Shown: piece after piece, positions 1 to 5,930 of the stretch
Position numbering within the stretch: the first letter of the stretch is position 1
Layout: every line of letters starts with the position of its first letter
Origin: an uncultured Eubacteriales bacterium
GTDB lineage: Bacteria > Bacillota > Clostridia > Peptostreptococcales > Anaerovoracaceae
Assembly: GCA_959021945.1 (NCBI GenBank)
Contig: CAUEYG010000081.1
Span: 1 to 6,808 of the forward strand
DNA length: 6,808 nt
Direction: 5' to 3'
Notes under the pieces: generated by a model
What the model was told of the DNA's origin: nothing
The model's input: only the letters and a program-made list of their open reading frames with translations
The model's database searches: none
Program-made: the position numbers and the translations under genes

Positions 1-486
1 CCCATAGGCGCGGATTTTGAAGGTATATTTTTTGCCCTTGCTCAGTTTCTTGTTGGTATATTTCACCGTGCTGCTTTTTGTAATGGTTTTTATAGCCTTA
101 AATTTGCCTTTTGTACCCTTAGCACGATAAATTTTGTATCCCTTTGCGCCCGAAATCTTGTTCCACTTAACCACAGCCATGCGCTTGCCTGCTGTTGCCT
201 TTGTTTTTGGCGCTGCTAGCTGAGGTGCAGCGCTTTTCACTGCTGAAAATGGACTGTACTGGTTGCCTTTGTAAGCTCTGATCTTATAATAATAGGTCTT
301 TCCGGTTTCCAGGCCTGTATTTTTATAACTTTCCGCAGGCCCTAAAGTTTTTATTTTCTTGTAAGTACCATTTTTCGATGTGGCTCTGTAGATCTGGTAG
401 CCGCCTACGCCCTGCTGTTTTTTCCAGGTCAGCTTAAGACTGTTATAGCTGCTGTTTGAAACTTTGACAACAGGCGCATTGAGCGC
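1..486 (-). repeat. Tandem fibronectin III modules inside the glycosyl-hydrolase-like gene
   Basis: Residues about 365-450 (bases 229-486) and 454-526 (bases 1-219, cut by the edge) are two copies of one module. Shared marks in order are LTW / VKW, GYQIYRA / GYKIYRA, a Lys-rich YKKIKT / FKAIKT strand, a GLETGKTYYYKIRAY / KLSKGKKYTFKIRAY strand and, in copy 1, a terminal YSPFS. This is the usual Firmicutes extracellular fibronectin III pattern. The second copy is much richer in lysine than the first. More copies may follow outside the window. Confidence 0.8.
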
Positions 487-1578
487 CGCTGGTTTTTGCG
501 CTGTGATTTCTGTACCAAGCAGTGATCTCAAATTAGACAACTCACTGCCGGCGGTTGTTCGATACAGATCCTGGGCGCTAAACAGCGTATACCCGGAAAA
601 GCCGGTATTTCTAAGGATTTGCACTTGCTCTTTCAGGTTTGTAGATTTTTTCTTCCAGCCTGGGTCATCGCTAACTGTTGTTCCTGCACGATATAATGCC
701 AATCCGGCATATAGCGGAATCTTTTTCTGATTCAGCTGCTTCCACTCCTGAGCGCACTGGGAAAACATAGCGCGATTTCCAGATGCGCCCCATTGGTTGG
801 ACCAATAGATCTGAGGCATTAAATAATCAACGTACCCTGCCTCAGAAATCCAGCGATCAATATCAGCGCCACCCATCCTACAATTTTCCAAATTTCCCTG
901 GGGACTGATCCCAAACACAGCGGTCCGGTCTTTTTGTTTTACGTTTTTATAAACAGACTGAACCATTTGATTGATATAACTGCGTCTGGCAACCGGAGAA
1001 GGCTCCTGTCCCACTTTCATAGTAAGATTACCCTGAACATCCTTGTACCCTTCGCTCGCATGATAAAAGTAATCATCAAAATGAATGCCATCCACATCAT
1101 AGGCCATTACTTCAGAAACAGCAGTATTGATTCTCTGCGTTGTTGATTGCCTGGCCGGATCTAAATAGTAGCTATAGTCCAGCCGGTACGGGTTCATCCA
1201 GGCATGAAGTTCCATACCCTTGCTGTGGGCCTGCTGTACCATTAATTTCAGAGGGTCATACGCACTGGAAACATATTGATTTCGCCGAAAGGTCTTTGAC
1301 GGATAGATGGCGTCATCAAAGGCCCGCACGTGGAGAAAAATCGTATTCACGCCATTGGCTTTGGCGTCTGTCAAAAATTTGTCCGCATTTTTTAGAAAGA
1401 CGGATTCCGTAGAAGCGTTTAATCCTAATTTTGGAAAATCAAAGACGGATACCCATAACCCCCTCATCTCCTTTTGAGCAGCAGACGCCCGGTCTGTTTG
1501 GGAAAAAGGCAGACCGCTGAAAAACACGCCCATCACCAATAAAAGACATAAAAAAAACCGCCCTGCTTTTCGCATCAT
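1..1578 (-). CDS. Secreted glycosyl-hydrolase-like protein (GHL10/DUF187 type) with fibronectin III domains, partial
   Basis: The open frame runs uninterrupted for 526 codons from ATG at 1576-1578 and leaves the window at base 1, so the C-terminus is missing. The start is supported by GGAGG (1586-1590) 7 nt upstream; a second ATG follows immediately. Residues 1-35 form a signal peptide: a short basic start, a hydrophobic core (8-20) and an ASAA stretch (31-34) where cleavage is likely. There is no lipobox cysteine at the cleavage site. Residues 38-355 match the GHL10 (PF02638-type) barrel: MRGLWVSVFDFP (38-49), HAWMNPYR (125-132), DGIHFDDYFY (163-172) with the acidic pair D168/D169, and DYLMPQIYW (251-259). 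Two fibronectin III modules follow (about 365-450 and 454 to the edge). Family members are thought to act on cell-wall or extracellular polysaccharide, but the substrate is generally unproven. I infer an exported enzyme held near the wall by its C-terminal modules. Family assignment is firm, activity is not. Confidence 0.87.
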   Translation of the reverse strand, partial: MMRKAGRFFLCLLLVMGVFFSGLPFSQTDRASAAQKEMRGLWVSVFDFPKLGLNASTESVFLKNADKFLTDAKANGVNTIFLHVRAFDDAIYPSKTFRRNQYVSSAYDPLKLMVQQAHSKGMELHAWMNPYRLDYSYYLDPARQSTTQRINTAVSEVMAYDVDGIHFDDYFYHASEGYKDVQGNLTMKVGQEPSPVARRSYINQMVQSVYKNVKQKDRTAVFGISPQGNLENCRMGGADIDRWISEAGYVDYLMPQIYWSNQWGASGNRAMFSQCAQEWKQLNQKKIPLYAGLALYRAGTTVSDDPGWKKKSTNLKEQVQILRNTGFSGYTLFSAQDLYRTTAGSELSNLRSLLGTEITAQKPAALNAPVVKVSNSSYNSLKLTWKKQQGVGGYQIYRATSKNGTYKKIKTLGPAESYKNTGLETGKTYYYKIRAYKGNQYSPFSAVKSAAPQLAAPKTKATAGKRMAVVKWNKISGAKGYKIYRAKGTKGKFKAIKTITKSSTVKYTNKKLSKGKKYTFKIRAYG

Positions 1579-1674
1579 AATTGGTCCTCCGTTTCTTGTA
1601 TTCTGCATCCAGCTGTACATTTCCGTACTGAGAACAGACTGGGCTAATAAATTTTATATTCCCCGCAAAAACGG

Positions 1675-1709
1675 CTTGAAACTAGCAATTTTTTCCAATT
1701 TCTTTCAAG
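1675..1709 (-). promoter_or_regulatory. Inverted repeat at the start of the hydrolase leader RNA
   Basis: CTTGAAA (1675-1681) and TTTCAAG (1703-1709) are perfect 7-nt complementary arms separated by 21 nt. The repeat coincides with the predicted start of the minus-strand transcript, so it would either form the first hairpin of the leader or act as a DNA operator. The arms are AT-rich and the loop is large, so stability is modest. I do not recognise a known riboswitch in the leader. Confidence 0.4.
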
Positions 1710-1713
1710 TCAA

Positions 1714-1744
1714 ATTATACCACGATTATTTGCCCTGCTGTCAC
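1714..1744 (-). promoter_or_regulatory. Extended -10 promoter of the glycosyl-hydrolase-like gene
   Basis: Read on the minus strand, TATAAT (1714-1719) is preceded by TGG, giving an extended -10 element. GTGACA (1739-1744) matches the -35 consensus at 5 of 6 positions, but the spacer is 19 nt, longer than ideal; the extended -10 could compensate. Predicted transcription start is near 1707, leaving a leader of about 129 nt before the ATG. Confidence 0.6.
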
Positions 1745-1757
1745 AGATAATAGATAC

Positions 1758-2138
1758 ATGAGTATTTTTATTTTTACAATCGGCGCTCTCGGCTATGGTC
1801 TGGCGGAAACTCTTTTTCGCGGCTATACCCACTGGACCATGATGCTGACTGGAGGAGCCTGCCTTTTAACATTATATTATCTGAATCAACAATTTAATAA
1901 GACCCCTCTGCTCCTGAAAGCTCTGGGAGGGGCCCTGATCATAACCTTTTATGAATTTTCCGTTGGTTTGATTGTAAATATCTGGTACAAGTGGGATGTG
2001 TGGGACTACTCCCTGCTCCCGGGAAATATCCTGGGGCAGATCTGCCCATTATTTACCCTAATTTGGTTTTTTCTGTGTCTTGGCCTGGCCCTTATTTCCA
2101 AAGGTCTGTATTATGGATACCAAGTTTTTCGGCCTTGA
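1758..2138 (+). CDS. Small four-helix membrane protein, CmpB-like putative ABC transporter permease (PF06541 type)
   Basis: The 126-residue protein is almost entirely hydrophobic, with four probable membrane helices at about 3-20, 27-43, 52-75 and 93-114. Recognisable conserved blocks are ETLFRGYTHWTM (17-28), FYEFSVGLIVN (64-74), VWDYS (81-85) and GNILGQICPLFTLIWF (89-104). These fit the small Firmicutes proteins annotated as putative ABC-transporter type IV, CmpB-like. That name is historical; no ATPase gene is adjacent and transport has not been shown to my knowledge. No Shine-Dalgarno sequence precedes the ATG, and no other in-frame ATG lies close upstream. The gene is divergent from the exported hydrolase and its last 47 bp overlap the end of the convergent symporter gene. 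Conserved residues across the full length argue it is real rather than a shadow frame. Function unknown. Confidence 0.78.
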   Translation: MSIFIFTIGALGYGLAETLFRGYTHWTMMLTGGACLLTLYYLNQQFNKTPLLLKALGGALIITFYEFSVGLIVNIWYKWDVWDYSLLPGNILGQICPLFTLIWFFLCLGLALISKGLYYGYQVFRP

Positions 2139-3492
2139 ATACTGGGTCAATGCCCTGGGCCTTTTGTTCCTGATAATCTTTTAATACGCGGATGGCAATG
2201 CCGCCCAACAAAATAATCGCAATAATATTGACAGTGGCCATGAGCCCCATAATAACATCAGCCAGATTCCAAGCTGTAGTCAGATCGTTTTGCGCTCCGT
2301 AAAAAATCATCACAACGGCTAGAATACGGAAGATAAACATGAAAATTTTATTCTCACTGATGAATTTGATGTTGGCTTCTGCATAAAAATAGTTTCCGAT
2401 CAGTGAGGTAAAGGCAAACAGACAAATGGCTACTGTGATAAAATGAATTCCCGCTTCACCGAAAACAGAGGCTACAGACTGCTGAACAAGAGGGATTCCG
2501 TTGAGTTCTCCCCCTACCGTGTATTGGTCTGTCAAAAGTACAATAAACGCTGTGGTAGAACAAATCAGCAATGTGTCGATAAAAACAGACAGTACCTGTA
2601 CAAGCCCTTGTTTTGCTGGGTGGGAAACGTTTGCAGCCGCCGCAGCGTTTGGAGCAGAGCCCATGCCTGCCTCGTTAGAAAAGAGTCCTCGTTTAATCCC
2701 CAGCACCACGCAGGAGCCTGCAAATCCTCCAAAGATAGACTCCCAGTCAAAGGCGGCTGTCATGACGATCTTCATAGCTTCCGGCAGATATCCAATATTC
2801 AAAAAGAAAATAATCAGTCCAATGGCAATATATAGCCCGGCCATAATGGGAACTAAAACAGAAGACAGTTTACTAATCTTATGGGTTCCCCCAAAGAACA
2901 GTACAGCAGAGCCGGCTGCTACAATAATACCGATAATCATAGGAACATTGGTATTGGAAAAGTCGGGAACATAATACTCAAAAGCAGAAGCGATATTATA
3001 GGACTGCAGACCGTTAAACCCAAAGGCAAACGTCAGAATCAGCAGTATCGCAAAAACAATTCCCAGCCATCTGGCGCCTAATGCTCTTTGAATATAGTAA
3101 GCAGGGCCTCCCTTGAAAATTTTTCCGTCCCTCTCTTTATAGACTTGAGCCAAAGTGCTTTCAATAAAAGCGGATGCGCTTCCTACAATGGCCATAATCC
3201 ACATCCAAAATAGAGCTCCCGGTCCACCCATAACAATGGCTGTGGAAACACCGGCAATGTTTCCGGTACCTACTCTAGAGGCTGTGGCGATCATCAGCGC
3301 CTGAAACGACGAGATGCTGCCTTCCTCTTCACTTTTTTCCCGCACTACCCGCAGGGATTCAGGGAACATTCGAATCTGCACAAAGCCTGTCCGAATGGTA
3401 AAGTAAAGGCCTACTGCAATGAGCAGGATAATCAAGAACTTGCTGTACAGGAAATCATTTGCTGCGTCTAAAAACTCGGTAAATAACCCCAT
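2092..3492 (-). CDS. agcS: Sodium:alanine/glycine symporter, AGCS family
   Basis: The 466-residue polytopic membrane protein has about ten to eleven hydrophobic segments and the normal length for amino acid carrier proteins of the AGCS family (alanine/glycine:cation symporters). These import alanine, glycine or a related small amino acid with Na+. Clear family marks are VGTGNIAGVSTAI (74-86), the signature GGPGALFWMWIMAIVGSA (89-106), FKGGPAYYI (126-134) and RGLFSNEAGMGSAPNAAAAA (268-287). The start at 3490-3492 is fixed by AAAGGAG (3499-3505) 6 nt upstream. The C-terminal tail is hydrophilic (about 437-466) and cytoplasmic by inference. Substrate preference cannot be read from sequence; alanine or glycine is likely, glutamine has been reported for relatives. 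The gene is a single transcription unit, divergent from the mutase operon and convergent with the CmpB-like gene, whose coding sequence it overlaps. I see no intrinsic terminator directly after its stop. Confidence 0.96.
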   Translation of the reverse strand: MGLFTEFLDAANDFLYSKFLIILLIAVGLYFTIRTGFVQIRMFPESLRVVREKSEEEGSISSFQALMIATASRVGTGNIAGVSTAIVMGGPGALFWMWIMAIVGSASAFIESTLAQVYKERDGKIFKGGPAYYIQRALGARWLGIVFAILLILTFAFGFNGLQSYNIASAFEYYVPDFSNTNVPMIIGIIVAAGSAVLFFGGTHKISKLSSVLVPIMAGLYIAIGLIIFFLNIGYLPEAMKIVMTAAFDWESIFGGFAGSCVVLGIKRGLFSNEAGMGSAPNAAAAANVSHPAKQGLVQVLSVFIDTLLICSTTAFIVLLTDQYTVGGELNGIPLVQQSVASVFGEAGIHFITVAICLFAFTSLIGNYFYAEANIKFISENKIFMFIFRILAVVMIFYGAQNDLTTAWNLADVIMGLMATVNIIAIILLGGIAIRVLKDYQEQKAQGIDPVFKAEKLGIHNTDLWK

Positions 3493-3522
3493 ATTATTCT
3501 CCTTTAACCATAAAATTTCTCT

Positions 3523-3550
3523 TTCACATCAGAGATTTTTCTTTTATAAT
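3523..3550 (+). promoter_or_regulatory. Sigma-A-type promoter of the mutase-nnrE operon
   Basis: TTCACA (3523-3528, 5 of 6 to TTGACA) and a perfect TATAAT (3545-3550) are separated by 16 nt. Predicted transcription start is near 3557, giving a leader of about 80 nt before the mutase ATG at 3638. On the opposite strand a TATAAA (3543-3548) overlaps this -10 and could serve the symporter gene, though it lacks a good -35. If both are used, polymerase binding would be mutually exclusive. Confidence 0.72.
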
Positions 3551-3558
3551 GTTTTTGC

Positions 3559-3572
3559 AGGTTTATTAACCT
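3559..3572. promoter_or_regulatory. Operator-like inverted repeat at the predicted +1 of the mutase operon
   Basis: AGGTT-TATT-AACCT is a perfect inverted repeat with 5-nt arms and a 4-nt centre. It lies immediately after the predicted start of the plus transcript and upstream of the symporter gene. That position suits a repressor site able to act on both divergent genes. The arms are short enough that chance cannot be excluded. Confidence 0.35.
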
Positions 3573-3625
3573 ACACGCTTTTAAATGTACCATAAATGCA
3601 TACCATAAGTAAAGTATTTATGTAT

Positions 3626-3631
3626 AAGGAG
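3626..3631 (+). promoter_or_regulatory. Ribosome binding site that fixes the mutase start
   Basis: AAGGAG sits 6 nt before the ATG at 3638-3640. The longer in-frame start at 3596 adds 14 residues, has no Shine-Dalgarno sequence and would place this ribosome binding site inside the coding region, so 3638 is preferred. Confidence 0.88.
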
Positions 3632-3637
3632 AGATTT

Positions 3638-5194
3638 ATGTCTGAATTTAATTTAAAAAAACTGCAAAACGGCAGTGATATTCGCGGTATTTCCCTGACT
3701 GGAATCGATGGCGAGCTGCCGAATCTGAGAGATGCGGAGGCGGAAAGATTGGCTGCAGGCTATCTTCTGTGGCTGTGTGAGAAAACAGGAAAAAAGCCTG
3801 AGGCTTTGACAGTTTCCATCGGTTATGACCCGCGCCTTTCCGGCAGGTGTCTGAAAAACAGTCTTGTTCTGGGCATGGGCCCTTATGGAACAACGATTTT
3901 GGACTGCGGTCTGGCTTCTACCCCTGCTATGTTTATGTCCACCGTCTTCCCCCAGTATGACTGTGACGGAGCCATTATGATTACAGCCAGCCATCTGCCT
4001 TACAATCGCAACGGATTCAAATTTTTTGACAAAAACGGCGGTCTCAACAAGGCTGATATCTCCAGGATCATTCAATATGCAGAATCGGACCAAGAGCTCA
4101 AAGCTTTGGGTGAGCCCGGTTTCTGCCACCAGGAAATTCGAATTGTGGGACAAAAGAGTTATCCGGTGCAGGAAACGGATCTTATGGATACCTACTGCGC
4201 CTACCTTCGCCAAAAGATACAAGAGGAGGTCTCTCATCCTGACCATTATGACAAACCTCTTTCCGGTTTAAAAATCGTTGTAGATGCTGGTAACGGCAGC
4301 GGCGGTTTTTATGCAAAAAAGATTCTGGCCCCTTTAGGGGCTGATGTGAGCCGCAGCCAATTCTTAGCGCCGGATGGAACCTTTCCAAACCATGCTCCCA
4401 ATCCGGAAGACCCGGAAGCCATGAATGCTGTAGCCATGCAAACCTTGTCCGCCGGCGCTGATCTGGGCCTGATCTTTGATACAGATGTAGACCGTTCTGC
4501 AGCAGTGGATCATCGGGGCCGTGAAATATCCAGAAACGGAATTGTAGCACTGGCAGCAGCCCTGGTTGCTGAGGACCATCCCGGCTCTACCGTTGTTACA
4601 GATAGTATAACCAGCGATCCCCTTTCTGTATTCCTGGAGAAAGATCTGGGACTGCATCATCTTCGGTTCAAACGAGGTTATAAAAATGTTATCAATAAGG
4701 CGATTGAACTCAATGAGCAGGGAGTTGACTGTCAACTGGCTATCGAAACTTCCGGCCACGCAGCTCTAAAAGAAAATTATTTTCTGGATGACGGGGCTTA
4801 CCTGGCCACAAAGATTGTGATTAAAACAGCCCAGCTGGCGCTCCGGGGGAAAACCTTGGACAGCCTGATTGAGCGCCTTGAGCAGCCTGCAGAAGCGGAA
4901 GAAATACGAATTCCTATCCAGGCTTCAAATTTTGGCCCATATGGCGACCAAATTTTGGAGGATTTAAAGGATTTTGTCAAAAAAGAAGATAATTTAACTC
5001 TCGTGACCCCTAATTATGAAGGAGTTCGAATCGCCTTTCCCCATGGATGGTGCCTCCTGAGAAAATCCCTTCACGATCCGATTCTTCCCCTCAATATAGA
5101 ATCGGAAAAAGTGGGCGGATGTGAGGAGATCAAAGGTAAAATCAGAGAGTTTTTACAAGGCTACAATCAGTTAGATCTAGGACGAATGCAGTAA
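3638..5194 (+). CDS. Alpha-D-phosphohexomutase (phosphoglucomutase/phosphomannomutase superfamily)
   Basis: The 518-residue cytoplasmic enzyme has the four-domain phosphohexomutase layout, which interconverts hexose 6-phosphate and 1-phosphate through a phosphoserine. Visible marks, in order: RGIS near the N-terminus (16-19); the catalytic loop TASHLPYNRNGFKFF (116-130) with S118 as the predicted phosphoserine; the metal loop DTDVDR (281-286), keeping the three aspartates; the sugar-specificity loop ETSGH (370-374); and the C-terminal phosphate loop RKSLHDP (475-481). These loops differ from the common TASHNP, DxDGDR, GExSGH and RxSGTEP forms, so this belongs to a divergent subgroup. I recall similar TASHLPYNRNGFKFF proteins in plants and Clostridia, annotated only generally. 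Glucose versus mannose specificity cannot be assigned. It is the first gene of an operon with nnrE, which follows 17 bp after the stop. Confidence 0.92.
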   Translation: MSEFNLKKLQNGSDIRGISLTGIDGELPNLRDAEAERLAAGYLLWLCEKTGKKPEALTVSIGYDPRLSGRCLKNSLVLGMGPYGTTILDCGLASTPAMFMSTVFPQYDCDGAIMITASHLPYNRNGFKFFDKNGGLNKADISRIIQYAESDQELKALGEPGFCHQEIRIVGQKSYPVQETDLMDTYCAYLRQKIQEEVSHPDHYDKPLSGLKIVVDAGNGSGGFYAKKILAPLGADVSRSQFLAPDGTFPNHAPNPEDPEAMNAVAMQTLSAGADLGLIFDTDVDRSAAVDHRGREISRNGIVALAAALVAEDHPGSTVVTDSITSDPLSVFLEKDLGLHHLRFKRGYKNVINKAIELNEQGVDCQLAIETSGHAALKENYFLDDGAYLATKIVIKTAQLALRGKTLDSLIERLEQPAEAEEIRIPIQASNFGPYGDQILEDLKDFVKKEDNLTLVTPNYEGVRIAFPHGWCLLRKSLHDPILPLNIESEKVGGCEEIKGKIREFLQGYNQLDLGRMQ

Positions 5195-5211
5195 GTTTAG
5201 GAAGTGAAGCT

Positions 5212-5883
5212 ATGATGAATTTTGTTACCTGCGGTCAAATGAAAATTTTAGAAAAAAGGGCTGACAGCCGGGGTTTATCCTATTATCAAATGATGGAAAA
5301 CGCCGGAACAATGGCTGCGGAAATCATATGTGAAAAATACGGTGCATCTATAAAAGGTACGAAAGTCATTATATTCTGCGGAAAGGGCAATAATGGTGGA
5401 GACGGCTTTGTAGCAGCCAGAAAGTTCCTGGAACAGGACGCCATTGTTACAATTGTACTTGTAGACGGACCTCCTGCGGCCGGGGATGCCATTACAAATT
5501 TCAAGCTGATTAAAAAGCAAGTGCAGATTATTGATATGGTAAAAACAGATTCACCTTTCATGGAAATCAGAGGAAGACAGGAAATCATGATCGATGCGGT
5601 TTACGGCACTGGTTTTCACGGAGCCCTCAATTCCTGCGCTCTGAAAGCAGCCTCTTTTGTCAATCAGTTTAAGGGCAAAGCTCTGATCGTTTCACTGGAT
5701 ATCCCTTCTGGTTTAGGGGGTGATGCTGTCCGCAAAGCACAGATTGACCAAAATGCAGTGCGGGCTGATTACACGATTACCTTTCATAACAAAAAGCCTG
5801 TGCATATTCAGGGCTTTTCCAAAGAATACTGTGGACAAGTCATCATCGCTGATATTGGAATTAATGAAGACTTGTTGTGGTAA
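5212..5883 (+). CDS. nnrE: NAD(P)H-hydrate epimerase, stand-alone YjeF N-terminal domain
   Basis: The 223-residue protein is a complete YjeF_N domain, a Rossmann-like fold that interconverts the R and S epimers of hydrated NAD(P)H. This is the metabolite-repair step that feeds the S-specific dehydratase. Marks: MMENAG (27-32), the nucleotide and K+ loop GKGNNGGDGFVAAR (57-70), DAVYGTG (128-134), the catalytic-region motif LDIPSG (162-167, D163) and ADYTITF (185-191), ending at the usual DIGI strand (214-217). ATG at 5212 is preceded by AGGAAG (5199-5204) at 7 nt; a second ATG follows directly. Most bacterial homologues are fused to an ADP/ATP-dependent dehydratase (NnrD). Here the protein stops after the epimerase domain, and the next gene begins on the other strand, so no dehydratase remnant is present. 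It is co-directional with the mutase at 17 bp spacing, implying co-transcription. Confidence 0.94.
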   Translation: MMNFVTCGQMKILEKRADSRGLSYYQMMENAGTMAAEIICEKYGASIKGTKVIIFCGKGNNGGDGFVAARKFLEQDAIVTIVLVDGPPAAGDAITNFKLIKKQVQIIDMVKTDSPFMEIRGRQEIMIDAVYGTGFHGALNSCALKAASFVNQFKGKALIVSLDIPSGLGGDAVRKAQIDQNAVRADYTITFHNKKPVHIQGFSKEYCGQVIIADIGINEDLLW

Positions 5884-5884
5884 G

Positions 5885-5930
5885 CCGGTTTTGCTGGCGC
5901 TTTTTACAGCGCCAGCTCTAATACAACCGG
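5885..5930. terminator. Nested hairpin between convergent nnrE and exoA
   Basis: An inner perfect 9-bp stem, GCTGGCGCT (5893-5901) with AGCGCCAGC (5908-5916), has a 6-nt loop. It is enclosed by a second pair, CCGGTT (5885-5890) with AACCGG (5925-5930). The structure starts just after the nnrE stop and extends into the last codons of exoA, so it could act on transcripts from both sides. Neither strand has a U-tract right after the stem, so it is not a classical intrinsic terminator. It may instead stabilise 3' ends or slow polymerase. Confidence 0.45.

Noticed and set aside
464..1412. Plus-strand open frames opposite the glycosyl-hydrolase-like gene
   Set aside because: The minus frame is continuous for 526 codons with family motifs and a signal peptide, so the plus frames are shadows.
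1579..1757. Known riboswitch in the hydrolase leader
   Set aside because: I could not match the conserved cores of the cyclic-di-GMP, glycine or preQ1 classes by eye.
2034..2047. Perfect 14-bp palindrome GGGCAGATCTGCCC downstream of the symporter stop, considered as a terminator
   Set aside because: No U-tract follows it on the minus strand, it has no loop, and it encodes the conserved GQICP residues of the CmpB-like protein.
2443..2974. Overlapping plus-strand open frames inside the symporter gene
   Set aside because: They lie opposite the signature motifs of the AGCS protein and look like low-complexity antisense translations.
3596..3637. Upstream in-frame ATG adding 14 residues to the mutase
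   Set aside because: It has no Shine-Dalgarno sequence, and the clear AAGGAG at 3626-3631 serves the ATG at 3638.
3653..4246. Long (197-codon) open frame on the minus strand inside the mutase gene
   Set aside because: It is antisense to conserved catalytic regions of the mutase, its translation resembles no family I know, and codon structure explains it as a shadow frame.
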